A stretch of DNA of 52,862 bases from Streptomyces aurantiacus (GCF_001418335.1 NZ_LIPP01000115.1:1-52862); one strand, 5' to 3'. Counted from the stretch's first letter, positions 35,220 through 43,164 are shown. Made by a program: numbers and translations. Notes: generated from the sequence alone by a model not told the origin.

Positions 35220-36214
35220 ACCGCCTCCTTCGCTGGTTCCGCTGGTTCCGCTGGTTCCGCTGGTTCCGCTGGTTCCGCTGGTTCGTCGTCCGCGGTGAGG
35301 CGCAGGAACACCTCGTCCAGCGTCGGCCGCCGCAGGGCCACGTCCTCCGCCTCCACCCCGGCCTCCTCCAGGGCCCGTACGACGCCGGCGAGCGCCTTCA
35401 TGCGGTCGGTGACCGGGGCGCTCAGCAGACGCCGGTCGACGTCGACCGAGATCTCCGCCCTGGAGAGCGGCAACAAAGCCACCGCGGTGCCCAGTTGGCC
35501 GCCGTCCCGCAGGACCACGTCGATGCGGTCGCCGCCTGCCAGGGCCTTCAGTTCGTCCGCCGTGCCGTCCGCGACGACCCGCCCCCGGTCGACGAGCGAG
35601 ATCCGGTGGGCGAGCTGGTCGGCCTCCTCCAGATACTGGGTGGTGAGCAGCACCGTCGTACCGCCGCCGACCAGGGAACGCACCGCCGCCCACACCTCGG
35701 CCCGGCCACGCGGGTCGAGGCCCGTGGTCGGCTCGTCCAGGAAGAGCACCTCCGGTTCGGTGATGAGCGAGGCGGCCAGGTCCAGGCGCCGCCGCATGCC
35801 GCCGCTGTACCGCTTCACCGCCTTGCGGCCCGTGTCCGCGAGGCCGAAACGCGCAAGAAGTTCGTCGGCCCGCACGCGCGCGTGCCGGGCGCCCAGGTGG
35901 TGGAGGCGCCCGAACATCTCCAGGTTCTGCCGTCCGCCGAGTTCCTCGTCGAGCGCCGCGTGCTGGCCGAGCAGGCCTATGCGGCGGCGCACCTCCCGGG
36001 CCTGGGTGACCACGTCGTGCCCGGCCACCTCCACGCGGCCCCCACCGGGCCGCAGCAGCGTGGACATGACCCGGACCAGGGTCGTCTTGCCCGCGCCGTT
36101 GGGGCCGAGCACCGCGTGCACCGTGCCGCGCCCGACCCGCAGGTCGAGCCCGTCCAGCGCGTACCTGGCTCCGTACCGCTTCCGAACGCCGTCGACGACG
36201 ATCGCGTCGGTCAT
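35216..36214 (-). CDS. ABC transporter ATP-binding protein (DrrA type)
   Basis: A 332-residue ATPase. Walker [15 protein letters not shown], the Q-loop [19 protein letters not shown], signature [14 protein letters not shown], and Walker [18 protein letters not shown] are all intact. A DrrA-type C-terminal extension follows and ends in six AEP units (9-bp tandem repeat) before AKEAV. I use ATG 36214 (MTDAIVVDG), 5 nt after GGGGAG. The promoter region upstream holds two matching palindromes. Confidence 0.95.
   Translation of the reverse strand: MTDAIVVDGVRKRYGARYALDGLDLRVGRGTVHAVLGPNGAGKTTLVRVMSTLLRPGGGRVEVAGHDVVTQAREVRRRIGLLGQHAALDEELGGRQNLEMFGRLHHLGARHARVRADELLARFGLADTGRKAVKRYSGGMRRRLDLAASLITEPEVLFLDEPTTGLDPRGRAEVWAAVRSLVGGGTTVLLTTQYLEEADQLAHRISLVDRGRVVADGTADELKALAGGDRIDVVLRDGGQLGTAVALLPLSRAEISVDVDRRLLSAPVTDRMKALAGVVRALEEAGVEAEDVALRRPTLDEVFLRLTADDEPAEPAEPAEPAEPAEPAKEAV
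35232..35285 (-). repeat. 9-bp in-frame tandem repeat, 6 copies (AEP units)
   Basis: GCTGGTTCC is repeated exactly five times from 35232 to 35276, with a sixth copy changed in the last base (35277-35285). On the coding strand it gives AEP-type tripeptides at the ATPase C-terminus. Confidence 0.92.
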
Positions 36215-36234
36215 CAGGCTCCCCTCGCCCGCTG

Positions 36235-36312
36235 TAATCAAACTTGACTACCTGCTTGTCAGTGAAGGGTAGATCCATCGGACTGTCTAGTCAAACTTGA
36301 TTATCTTGATTA
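36235..36312 (-). promoter_or_regulatory. Promoter with two palindromic PadR-type operators
   Basis: Two near-identical 16-bp palindromes: TAATCAAACTTGACTA (36235-36250) and TAGTCAAACTTGATTA (36288-36303), with centres 53 bp apart (five helical turns), plus a third half-site TTGATTA (36306-36312). On the minus strand TTGACT (36289-36294) is a -35 and TACCCT (36266-36271) a -10 with 17-bp spacing. One operator covers the -35, the other lies after the start point. It controls the ABC genes; the PadR gene ends here. Confidence 0.75.
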
Positions 36313-36951
36313 TCGAGCGTCTTCCGGATGCGTCTCCCCCGTGCCGTACGGGTTCTCCTCGCCCTCCGCGAGCACCCCCACGAACGGCTCGCCCTCGCCC
36401 GCGAAGGTGTACGCGCCGCCCTTGATGCGCTGGATCAGGCCGCGGGTCCACTGGGCGCCGCTGTCGGCGGAGTGGACCCAGAAGTTCATGATCTCGCCGA
36501 TGTGGCCGAGCTGCTCGGGGCCGTCCTCCGGCACGTAGTGCTCGGTGACGGCCGTGCGCCACTCCTCGATGACACGCACCCGCTCCTCCAGGAGTTCGAG
36601 CGCCTCCTCGCGGTCGAGGTCCACCACGAAGCCGAGCGCCGCCGAGAGGATGTCCGGCTTCTGGTCGTACGAGGTCAGGGACTCTCGCAGGAGTGTGAAG
36701 TACTCCTGGGTGCCCGTCTCCGTGATCTCGTACTCCGTGCGCGGCGGGCCGCCGGCCGTGGAGGGCGCGATCTCGTGGGCGATCAGCATGCCCTGCTTCG
36801 CCATCTGCTTGAGCGCGTGGTAGATCGAGCCCGGCTTGGCGTTGGACCACTCGTGCGCGCCCCAGTACTCCAGGTCGTTGCGCACTTGGTAGCCGTGGGC
36901 CCGGCCGTGCTGACGTACGGCACCCAGGACGAGAAGGCGGATCGCTGACAT
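36310..36951 (-). CDS. PadR-family transcriptional regulator
   Basis: A 213-residue repressor. The PadR winged helix starts at the N-terminus: IRLLVLGAVRQHGRAHGYQV, WSNAKPGSIYHALKQMAKQGML, and the wing GGPPRTEYEITETG. A longer, Vir_C-like helical C-terminal half follows (about 100-213), the effector/dimerisation part. It is encoded just upstream of the ABC exporter on the same strand; its stop codon overlaps one operator half-site. It is the likely repressor of the exporter. Confidence 0.93.
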   Translation of the reverse strand: MSAIRLLVLGAVRQHGRAHGYQVRNDLEYWGAHEWSNAKPGSIYHALKQMAKQGMLIAHEIAPSTAGGPPRTEYEITETGTQEYFTLLRESLTSYDQKPDILSAALGFVVDLDREEALELLEERVRVIEEWRTAVTEHYVPEDGPEQLGHIGEIMNFWVHSADSGAQWTRGLIQRIKGGAYTFAGEGEPFVGVLAEGEENPYGTGETHPEDAR

Positions 36952-37053
36952 GTTGTCAAGCCTAGGACCCGCCTGCCCGCCCCGGGCACCAGCCCCGCCC
37001 GGACCCCCGAACAGGGCCCGGAACGGGGCGCGGGCTCAGAACGGGGCGCGGGC

Positions 37054-38514
37054 TCAGAACGGGAAGAAGCTGCGGCCGTGCTGTACCGAGATCCACTTCT
37101 GGGTGGTGAACGCCTCGACCGTCGCCTCGCCGTTCAGGCGGCCGAGGCCCGAGGACTTCTCGCCGCCGAAGGCGACCAGCGGCTCGTCGTGCACGGTGCC
37201 GTCGTTCACGTGGAACATGCCCGTGTCGATCCGCTTGGCGAAGGAGACACCGCGCTCGACGTCGGCGGTGTGCACGGCGCCGCTCAGTCCGTACGGGGTG
37301 TCGTTGACGAGCCGGACGGCCTCCTCCTCGCCGTCGAACGGGACGAGGAGCGCGACGGGGCCGAAGATCTCCTGCCGGAGGAGGGGGGAGTCGGCGGGCA
37401 GGCCGGTCAGGACCGTCGGCTCGACGAGGTTGTCGGTGGTGGTGCCGTGCACGAGGGCGGTCGCGCCCTCGGCGAGCGCCTGGTCCACCACACTCGTGAG
37501 GGCGTCCGCCTGCGAGGAGTTGATGACCGGGCCGATGACGGTCTCCGGGTCACGCGGATCTCCGGCCTTGAGGGACTTGACCTTGGCGACGAACTTCTCG
37601 GTGAACTCCGCCTCGACCGAACGGTCCACGAGGACGCGGTTCGCGGCCATGCAGACCTGCCCCTGGTGCACGAACCGGCTGAAGACGGCCGCGTCCACGG
37701 CGTAGTCGACGTCCGCGTCGTCCAGGACCACCAGCGCGCTGTTGCCGCCCAGTTCGAGGACGGCGCGCTTGAACTGCGAGGCGCAGACGGTCGCGACATG
37801 GCGGCCGACCTTGTCGGAGCCGGTGAAGGAGATGACCTTCGGGACCGGGTGCTCGATGAACGCGTCGCCGATCTCCGCGATGTCGGTGATCACGACGTTG
37901 AGCAGACCGGGCGGCAGGCCCGCGTCCTCGAAGATCTTCGCGACCAGGGAACCGCCCACGATCGGGGTGTTCTGGTGCGGCTTGAGGACCACGCCGTTGC
38001 CCAGCGCCAGGGCGGGCGCCACGGACTTCAGCGACAGCAGGAACGGGAAGTTGAAGGGGCTGATCACACCGACGACGCCGACCGGGACGAGGTAGAGGCG
38101 GTTCTCCTTGCCGTCGCCCGGCGAGGGGATGATCTTGCCCTCGGGCCGCAGCGCGAGGTTGACCGACTCGCGCAGGAACTCCTTGGCGAGGTGCAGTTCG
38201 AAGCCGGCCTTCAGCCGGGTGCCGCCGAGCTCCGCGATGATCACCTCGGCGATCTCCTGCTCGCGCTCCTCGACGAGCCGCAGCGCCTTCTCGAACACGG
38301 CACGCCGCGCGTACGGGTTCGTCGCCGCCCATTCCTTCTGGGCGCGGGCGGCGGCCCGGTAGGCCTGATCCACCTCGTCGACCGTGGCTATCGTGATCGA
38401 GGCCAGCTTCTCACCGTCGTACGGATTGAAGTCGATGATGTCCCAGGAGCCGGTACCCGGTCGCCATCGGCCGTCGATGTACTGCTGAGCCAGGTCGGTG
38501 AAGTAGGACGACAT
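37054..38514 (-). CDS. Aldehyde dehydrogenase family protein (benzaldehyde/vanillin dehydrogenase-like)
   Basis: A 486-residue NAD(P)-dependent dehydrogenase. The cofactor-binding stretch is ISPFNFPFLLSLKSVAPALA with VVLKPHQNTP, then SFTGSDKVGRHV. The general base Glu254 is in LELGGNSA and nucleophile Cys288 in GQVCMAANR; EIFGPVALLVPFD is conserved later. I use ATG 38514 (MSSYFTDLAQQY). It appears monocistronic. The substrate is only inferred as aromatic from overall resemblance. Confidence 0.93.
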   Translation of the reverse strand: MSSYFTDLAQQYIDGRWRPGTGSWDIIDFNPYDGEKLASITIATVDEVDQAYRAAARAQKEWAATNPYARRAVFEKALRLVEEREQEIAEVIIAELGGTRLKAGFELHLAKEFLRESVNLALRPEGKIIPSPGDGKENRLYLVPVGVVGVISPFNFPFLLSLKSVAPALALGNGVVLKPHQNTPIVGGSLVAKIFEDAGLPPGLLNVVITDIAEIGDAFIEHPVPKVISFTGSDKVGRHVATVCASQFKRAVLELGGNSALVVLDDADVDYAVDAAVFSRFVHQGQVCMAANRVLVDRSVEAEFTEKFVAKVKSLKAGDPRDPETVIGPVINSSQADALTSVVDQALAEGATALVHGTTTDNLVEPTVLTGLPADSPLLRQEIFGPVALLVPFDGEEEAVRLVNDTPYGLSGAVHTADVERGVSFAKRIDTGMFHVNDGTVHDEPLVAFGGEKSSGLGRLNGEATVEAFTTQKWISVQHGRSFFPF

Positions 38515-38594
38515 GTGATCCCTCAATCCCTTGCCGCAGAAGGCAGCAGCCCGATCGTCTTCACGGTCTGATCACAAGTCATCGTACTGGCGTT

Positions 38595-39455
38595 TCAAGA
38601 GAGTTGGAGCAGTCCTCGGAGCAAGTCGCGGCTCTCGTCGGGGTCGGGACTGTCCTGCTGGAGCTCCTTCATCGCCTTCTCGTACTGGGTGACGTCCTCG
38701 CGCTTGTCCAGATACAGCGCACTGGTGAGCTGCTCCAGGTAGACCACGTCGGACAGATCGGACTCAGGGAAGCTGAGCACCGTGAACGCGCCGCTCTCGC
38801 CCGCGTGCCCGCCGAAGCTGAACGGCATGACCTGAAGCCGTACGTTGGGGCGCTGGGAGATGTCGATGAGGTGCTGCAGCTGGCCGCGCATCACGGCCCG
38901 GTCGCCGTACGGCCGCCGCAGCGCGGCCTCGTCGAGGACCACGTGGAACTCGGGCGTGCTCTCCGACACGAGGTACTTCTGGCGCTCCATGCGCAGGGCC
39001 ACGCGCCGGTCGATGTCGGCGACGCTCCCGCCCTTCATCCCGCGGGCGACGACGGCGTGCGCGTACGCCTCGGTCTGCAGCAGGCCGTGCACGAACTGCA
39101 CCTCGTACGACCGGATGAGCGAGGCGGCGCCCTCCAGGCCGACATAGGTCGGGAACCAGCTGGGCAGGATGTCCGAGTAACTGTGCCACCAGCCGGCGAC
39201 GTTGGCCTCCTTGGCGAGCGACAGCAGTGACGTGCGCTCCACCTCGTCGGCGATCCCGTAGAGCGTCAGCAGATCCTCGACGTCCCTCGTCTTGAAGCTC
39301 ACCCGGCCCAACTCCATACGGCTGATCTTCGATTCGGAGGCTCGGATCGAGTAACCGGCCTTCTCCCGGGTGATCCCACGCGATTCGCGCAGCCGCCTCA
39401 GGTGCGAGCCGAGCAGCATGCGCCGTACCACCGATCCCGACTCCTGCGTGCTCAC
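38595..39455 (-). CDS. XRE-type HTH regulator with DUF5753 (second copy)
   Basis: A 286-residue regulator. HTH: LGSHLRRLRESRGITREKAG then RASESKISRMELGRVSFKTR; the DUF5753 region has LIRSYEVQFVHGLLQTEAYA and VVLDEAALRRPYGDR. GTG 39455 has GGGGAGG about 9 nt before it and is preferred over TTG 39473. It is divergent from a HATPase gene, with which it forms the known WhiJ-type neighbourhood (HTH, HATPase, DUF397). Confidence 0.92.
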   Translation of the reverse strand: MSTQESGSVVRRMLLGSHLRRLRESRGITREKAGYSIRASESKISRMELGRVSFKTRDVEDLLTLYGIADEVERTSLLSLAKEANVAGWWHSYSDILPSWFPTYVGLEGAASLIRSYEVQFVHGLLQTEAYAHAVVARGMKGGSVADIDRRVALRMERQKYLVSESTPEFHVVLDEAALRRPYGDRAVMRGQLQHLIDISQRPNVRLQVMPFSFGGHAGESGAFTVLSFPESDLSDVVYLEQLTSALYLDKREDVTQYEKAMKELQQDSPDPDESRDLLRGLLQLS

Positions 39456-39534
39456 GTTCGTCAGCCTCCCCAACCCGTCTTCAAGGGCCGCAGTCTGCCA
39501 CTAAAACACTTCAAGCAGTACTCGTTCGGTTACA

Positions 39535-39576
39535 GAAACGGCAAGCTTTCAAGGGAGATGCGCAGGAAACGGCAAG
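39535..39576. promoter_or_regulatory. Direct repeat GAAACGGCAAG in the HTH/HATPase intergenic region
   Basis: GAAACGGCAAG occurs at 39535-39545 and 39566-39576 (31 bp apart, about three helical turns). The 308-nt region between the two divergent starts has lower GC than its surroundings. Same-face repeats like this could be binding sites for the HTH protein. Confidence 0.4.
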
Positions 39577-39662
39577 GAGAAGACAAGCCAGACCCAGAAA
39601 AGTGGCGAAGAGATGGCGGAAAAAATGACCAAGAAGCGGCATGGGAAGGTCCATTTCGGGCA

Positions 39663-39691
39663 CGTGCACGTGCATCTGCCCTTGCATCTGC
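39663..39691 (+). promoter_or_regulatory. 29-bp element, copy A, upstream of the HATPase gene
   Basis: It begins CGTGCACGTGCAT and shows evenly spaced TGC trinucleotides. 26 of 29 positions match copy B (40771-40799, minus strand), which lies upstream of the DUF397 gene. Its end is 72 nt before ATG 39764. Confidence 0.6.
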
Positions 39692-39763
39692 TGAACGCAT
39701 TCGGAACGATGGTCTCGCGCCACCGCTGCATCGCAACGACCGCGAACCCCGGGAGTGCCTCGC

Positions 39764-40261
39764 ATGGGGACTAATGGATCGACCGTGCTTGAGCCGTTAA
39801 GGCAGGGGCTTCCGCCACTGGACCCCGCGGGCGTGTCCAACGCCGCCTCCTGCGCCCTCCCGCCCCGTTACGAAGCGGTGCGCGACGCGCGGCAGTTCAC
39901 TCGTCGCACGCTGGACCAGTGGGACGTCGGCAACCGCTTCGACGATGTCTGTCTGGTGGTCTCGGAACTCGTCACCAACGCATTGCGGCACGCGCTGCCC
40001 GCGGACACCCCTCGCTCGGGCGACCAGGACGCGCCCGTGCGGCTGCACCTGATGCGGTGGACCGAGAGAGTCGTGTGCGCGGTGCGCGACCCCAGTCACG
40101 ACAGCCCGGTCGCGGGCGACTCCGACGACATCTCGGCGGAGTCGGGACGCGGCCTGTTCCTGGTCGAGTCGTTCGCCGACGGCTGGGGGTGGCATCCGCT
40201 GGCCGGCACGCTCGACGGCAAGGTCGTCTGGGCGCTGTTCCGGCTGGGAGCCACCGCGTGA
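39764..40261 (+). CDS. ATP-binding protein, anti-sigma-factor kinase-like (HATPase_c_2)
   Basis: A 165-residue protein with a GHKL fold: VCLVVSELVTNALRHA is the N-box and ESGRGLFLVESFADGWGWHP the G-box region, ending VVWALFRLG. Such short RsbW-like proteins are common in Streptomyces next to DUF397/HTH genes and may act as anti-sigma or partner-binding ATPases. ATG 39764 has GGGAG 8 nt upstream; GTG 39755 would overlap that site. Confidence 0.9.
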   Translation: MGTNGSTVLEPLRQGLPPLDPAGVSNAASCALPPRYEAVRDARQFTRRTLDQWDVGNRFDDVCLVVSELVTNALRHALPADTPRSGDQDAPVRLHLMRWTERVVCAVRDPSHDSPVAGDSDDISAESGRGLFLVESFADGWGWHPLAGTLDGKVVWALFRLGATA

Positions 40262-40394
40262 CGGTCCGGCGACGGACCGCGACGCTTTTTTTCGTGCTGC
40301 GGTTCTACGCGCGTTACCGGCGCCCGGCGCACTCGCGTGCATGTGCGGCCAGGGTGGCGGCGAGATTCTCTCCCGCGGGCCCGGTGGGGGCTGG

Positions 40395-40416
40395 GCGCGC
40401 AGTTCCCCGCGCCCCT
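40395..40416. repeat. Dispersed hairpin repeat, copy 5 (single arm)
   Basis: GCGCAGTTCCCCGCGCCCCT at 40397-40416, without a good partner arm, between the convergent ends of the HATPase and DUF397 genes. Confidence 0.7.
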
Positions 40417-40430
40417 GAAAGACGTCGCCG

Positions 40431-40673
40431 TCAGCCCGCTATCAGGTGGTCGAACTCGCCGTCCTTGATGCCCAGCAGCATGGCCTCGATCTCCGCGCGC
40501 GTGTAGACGAGCGCCGGGCCGTCGGGGAAGCGGGAGTTGCGCACGGCCACCTCGCCGCCGGGCAGCCGGGCGAACTCCACGCAGGACCCCTGCGAGTTGC
40601 TGTGCCTGCTCTTCTGCCAGGCCGCCTCGTGCAGCTCCGTGGCAGCCATGCCGTTGTACACGTCGTGGTCCAC
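40431..40673 (-). CDS. DUF397 protein (second copy)
   Basis: An 80-residue protein: MAATELHEAAWQKSRHSNSQ, then CVEFARLPGGEVAVRNSRFP and GPALVYTRAEIEAMLLG. I use GTG 40673 (VDHDVYNGM), 6 nt after GGGGAG. It faces the HATPase gene end to end. The 302 nt beyond its start hold the mirror copy of the 29-bp element and a GATGCCATT repeat. Confidence 0.92.
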   Translation of the reverse strand: MDHDVYNGMAATELHEAAWQKSRHSNSQGSCVEFARLPGGEVAVRNSRFPDGPALVYTRAEIEAMLLGIKDGEFDHLIAG

Positions 40674-40770
40674 AGGTCGCTCCCCGGTCGTGCATTGGCG
40701 TCTGTTGCTCGATGCCATTGATGCCATTGATGCAGTGGTCAACTGCTCCGGATCATAGCTGTCTTCACAT

Positions 40771-40799
40771 GCAGACGCATGGGCATATGCACGTGCACG
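40771..40799 (-). promoter_or_regulatory. 29-bp element, copy B, upstream of the DUF397 gene
   Basis: Reverse-strand copy of the element at 39663-39691 with three substitutions. It points toward the DUF397 start 97 nt away, in the same relative orientation as copy A to its gene. Confidence 0.6.
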
Positions 40800-40908
40800 C
40801 GGGGTGGTGTGTTGGTTACACATTTGACGATCGCGAAGCCTGAATCGTTCCGCCGACACCCCCCGTCCATGAGAGAGACGCACACCGGGCCCTTCCTGTT
40901 CCAGAACG

Positions 40909-40948
40909 GCTCCGACCCGCCCGGTTCCTTCACCGGACGGGTCGGAGC
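40909..40948. terminator. Terminator after the ribosomal protein/CobW operon
   Basis: GCTCCGACCCG (40909-40919) pairs with CGGGTCGGAGC (40938-40948); after one mismatch CCGG pairs with CCGG around an 8-nt loop. It lies 27 nt past the S18 remnant stop on the minus strand and is still intact although the gene is broken. Confidence 0.75.
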
Positions 40949-40974
40949 TGTCGTGCACAGGGTGGCCGCCGGGA

Positions 40975-41100
40975 CTACCGCGACGCGTAGGGCAGCAGGG
41001 CCATCTCACGGGCGTTCTTGATCGCACGGGCCGGCAGACGCTGCTGCTGCGCGGACACCCGGGTGACCCTGCGACTGCGAATCTTTCCGCGGTCGGAGAG
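40975..41100 (-). pseudogene. rpsR2: Ribosomal protein S18 paralogue, C-terminal remnant
   Basis: The minus strand encodes [20 protein letters not shown], then [20 protein letters not shown] and a TAG stop, which is clearly the C-terminal half of bacterial S18. The first ~35 residues are missing. Directly before it the frame runs back into the cobW 3' end (GLTLLWL), and no ATG, GTG or TTG precedes the S18 homology after the cobW stop. The deletion joins cobW's last codons to codon ~38 of S18. In related Streptomyces an intact cysteine-free S18 sits here in the Zur regulon, so this strain has lost it. Confidence 0.85.
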
Positions 41101-41111
41101 CCAGAGGAGGG

Positions 41112-42377
41112 TCAGACCTCCAGGAGGGTGTCGAAGGCGGGCGGGAGCCGCTTCCAGGCGGTGCGTCCCGCTGCGTACTCCGTGTCGGTCAACAGGCAGG
41201 ACTCCAGGAGGAGTTCGAGCCCGTCGCGGTCCAGGCCCGGCGAGGTGAAGACGAGGTGCTGGCAGCAGTCGCCGTGCTCGGGGTGCCAGTCGAGCGCGGC
41301 GGCGGCCCGGCGTACCGGCGGTACCAGATCCCAGGCCGCGTCGGGCAGGGACGCCATCCACGGCCCTGCGCTCTCCACGCACAGGGCGCCGCCTGCCGCG
41401 TCCCAGTGGAGCAGGGTGTCGGGCCGGTCCGCGAGCCAGAACCGGCCCCGGCTGCGCGCCGCCGCGCAGGTCAGACCCTCAAGCGCCGCGTATAGCCGCT
41501 CGGGGTGGAACGGCCGGCGCCGGTGCCATACGAGCGTGGAGACCCCGCACTCGTCCGCCTCGGCCGGCAACCGCGCGCAGGCCGGGTGCTGCGCCGCGGC
41601 GGCGGCCTCCACGTCGAACCCGGCGAACGCGGCGAGCGCGAGCGCGGAGGGGACGGCTCCGGGGGCGGCTTCGGGGGCGATGTCCGGGACGGTTTCGGGG
41701 ACGGTTTCGGGGGCGGTTTCGGGGGCGGACTGATCTGCGGCTTCCGTGGCTGCGGGTTCCGCTGCCGCTTCCGTGGGGGCCGGGATCGGTACCCGGCGGG
41801 CGGTCGGGTGGAGTTGGGCCAGCAGGGCGTTGTCCTCTTCGTCGGCCTCCTCCGAGTAGGCGAGGGCCAGGACCGGGGCGTACTCCAACTGGCGGGCGAA
41901 GGTGTCGGCGATGGTGCGCCGGTCGCTCGCGGCAGCGGCGAGGCCCGCGTCGGCGAGGTCGTCGCCGTTGCCGAGGTACGGGAGCACCAGCGCGGGGTCG
42001 ACCGCGGTGATGACACCGGTGAGGCGGAGTCCGGCGTCGGGTCCGGCGCTCGCGACCACCTCGGCCATCGCCTTGGGCTCGACCGAGTCCCAGAGTTCGA
42101 CGATCGCGAGGCGGGTCACACCGTCCGCCGCGAGCCGTTCCAGCTCCGGGACCAGGTCCTCGCGCAGGGCGCAGCAGGCGCAGTCGTTGACCAGCGGCGC
42201 CTCACCGGCCGAGACGATGCCGGTGCGGTCGCGGACGGTGCGGACCACCGTGCCCGCCACGGCCGTCGCGAGGTCGTGGTGCAGCGCCACCGCACCCGGC
42301 ACGTCGGCGAGCAGCCGCTCCACCGCCTGCCTGCGCGCGTCGGCGTGCAACCCGCCGACGACGGCGACGGACAGCAT
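41112..42377 (-). CDS. CobW/COG0523-type G3E family protein with degenerate P-loop
   Basis: A 421-residue member of the zinc-linked COG0523 group. The family CxCC motif is at Cys66-Cys69 ([13 protein letters not shown]), with [17 protein letters not shown] and [19 protein letters not shown] after it, and a C-terminal CobW_C domain ([19 protein letters not shown]). The Walker A position reads [14 protein letters not shown] rather than GxxGxGKT, so GTP binding is doubtful. A Pro/Glu/Ala repeat ([18 protein letters not shown], 12-bp units) forms the linker. It is co-transcribed with L33 and L31 and overlaps the L31 stop by 1 nt. Confidence 0.9.
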   Translation of the reverse strand: MLSVAVVGGLHADARRQAVERLLADVPGAVALHHDLATAVAGTVVRTVRDRTGIVSAGEAPLVNDCACCALREDLVPELERLAADGVTRLAIVELWDSVEPKAMAEVVASAGPDAGLRLTGVITAVDPALVLPYLGNGDDLADAGLAAAASDRRTIADTFARQLEYAPVLALAYSEEADEEDNALLAQLHPTARRVPIPAPTEAAAEPAATEAADQSAPETAPETVPETVPDIAPEAAPGAVPSALALAAFAGFDVEAAAAAQHPACARLPAEADECGVSTLVWHRRRPFHPERLYAALEGLTCAAARSRGRFWLADRPDTLLHWDAAGGALCVESAGPWMASLPDAAWDLVPPVRRAAAALDWHPEHGDCCQHLVFTSPGLDRDGLELLLESCLLTDTEYAAGRTAWKRLPPAFDTLLEV

Positions 42378-42682
42378 CAGCGTCCACCGCCCCGCTCGTC
42401 GGCGCGGCTGTTGCCCCGCTCGTCGGCACGCTTCTCGTCACGCCTGCCGAAGCGGCGTTCGAAGCGTTCCACTCGGCCGGCCGTGTCCAGTACGCGGGCC
42501 GTCCCCGTATAGAAGGGGTGGCTCACGTCCGAGATCTCGACGTCGACGACCGGGTACGTGTTGCCGTCCTCCCACTCGATCGTCTTCTCGCTCGTCATGG
42601 TCGAGCCGGTCAGGAAGGCGTGGTTCGCGGCCCGGTCCCGGAAGACGACAGGCCCGTACGCCGGGTGGATTCCCTCGCGCAT
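42377..42682 (-). CDS. rpmE2: Ribosomal protein L31 type B (cysteine-free)
   Basis: A 101-residue L31 of the zinc-independent type: [60 protein letters not shown], without any cysteine. The tail is extended by two RADERG units. It starts 5 nt after the L33 stop and overlaps the CobW start. Expected to replace zinc-binding L31 when Zur derepresses the operon. Confidence 0.95.
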   Translation of the reverse strand: MREGIHPAYGPVVFRDRAANHAFLTGSTMTSEKTIEWEDGNTYPVVDVEISDVSHPFYTGTARVLDTAGRVERFERRFGRRDEKRADERGNSRADERGGGR

Positions 42683-42687
42683 GCCGC

Positions 42688-42852
42688 TCAGCGCTCCTCT
42701 CGGAAGTCGACGTGCCGACGTGCGACCGGGTCGTACTTGCGCAGAATCATCCGGTCGGGGTCGTTACGGCGGTTCTTGCGGGTGACGTAGGTGTAGCCGG
42801 TCCCGGCCATGGACCGGAGCTTGACGACCGGGCGTAGTTCGTTGCGTGCCAT
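42688..42852 (-). CDS. rpmG: Ribosomal protein L33 (cysteine-free)
   Basis: A 54-residue protein too short to be obvious: [20 protein letters not shown], then [20 protein letters not shown], ending HVDFREER. It is L33 without the four zinc-binding cysteines. It is first in the minus-strand operon and its start is 75 nt from the divergent L28 gene. Confidence 0.93.
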   Translation of the reverse strand: MARNELRPVVKLRSMAGTGYTYVTRKNRRNDPDRMILRKYDPVARRHVDFREER

Positions 42853-42863
42853 GTGGCTAGTAT

Positions 42864-42886
42864 ATGAAAACGAATCCCATTACCAA
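42864..42886. promoter_or_regulatory. Putative Zur box between divergent ribosomal protein operons
   Basis: ATGAAAACGAATCCCATTAC (from 42864) lies in the AT-rich 75-nt spacer between rpmG and rpmB2. TGAAAACGA resembles the left half of Streptomyces Zur boxes; the right half is weaker. One box could repress both operons when zinc is sufficient. Confidence 0.6.
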
Positions 42887-42927
42887 TAACTCAGAGACAG
42901 AGAAGACAGAGAGGTACGTCACTCACC

Positions 42928-43164
42928 ATGTCCGCGCACTGCATGCTGACCGGGACCCGGCCGGGCTTCGGCAACTCGATCTCCCACTCGCACCGGCGCA
43001 CGTCGCGCCGCTTCGACCCCAACGTCCAGAGCAAGCGCTACTGGCTGCCGAGCGAGGGCCGTCACGTACGGCTGAAGCTGAGCACCAAGGGCATCAAGAC
43101 GGTCGACGTCATCGGCGTCGAGGCCGCCGTGTCCCGCATCCGTGCCCGTGGGGTGAGGGTCTGA
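42928..43164 (+). CDS. rpmB2: Ribosomal protein L28 (zinc-independent paralogue)
   Basis: A 78-residue L28: [40 protein letters not shown], ending IRARGVRV. Only one cysteine (Cys5) remains and the CxxC pairs are gone, as in Zur-controlled paralogues. The stop overlaps the next start (TGATG). Confidence 0.96.
   Translation: MSAHCMLTGTRPGFGNSISHSHRRTSRRFDPNVQSKRYWLPSEGRHVRLKLSTKGIKTVDVIGVEAAVSRIRARGVRV

Noticed and set aside
39511..39840. A 109-codon minus-strand frame in the HTH/HATPase intergenic region.
   Set aside because: It overlaps the HATPase start and both regulatory repeats; its hydrophobic stretch comes from the AT-richer DNA.
40779..41021. An 80-codon plus-strand frame across the terminator and S18 remnant.
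   Set aside because: It has no ribosome site, overlaps a hairpin and has no recognisable features.
40975..41382. A 135-codon frame ending in S18 sequence might be a real cobW-antisense fusion protein.
   Set aside because: Everything before the S18 part is an alternative frame of cobW. There is no start near the S18 homology, so I call it a remnant.
41630..41760. The Pro/Glu linker in the CobW-type gene looked like a frameshift.
   Set aside because: The frame is open on both sides with conserved CobW_C sequence after it; it is an in-frame 12-bp repeat expansion.
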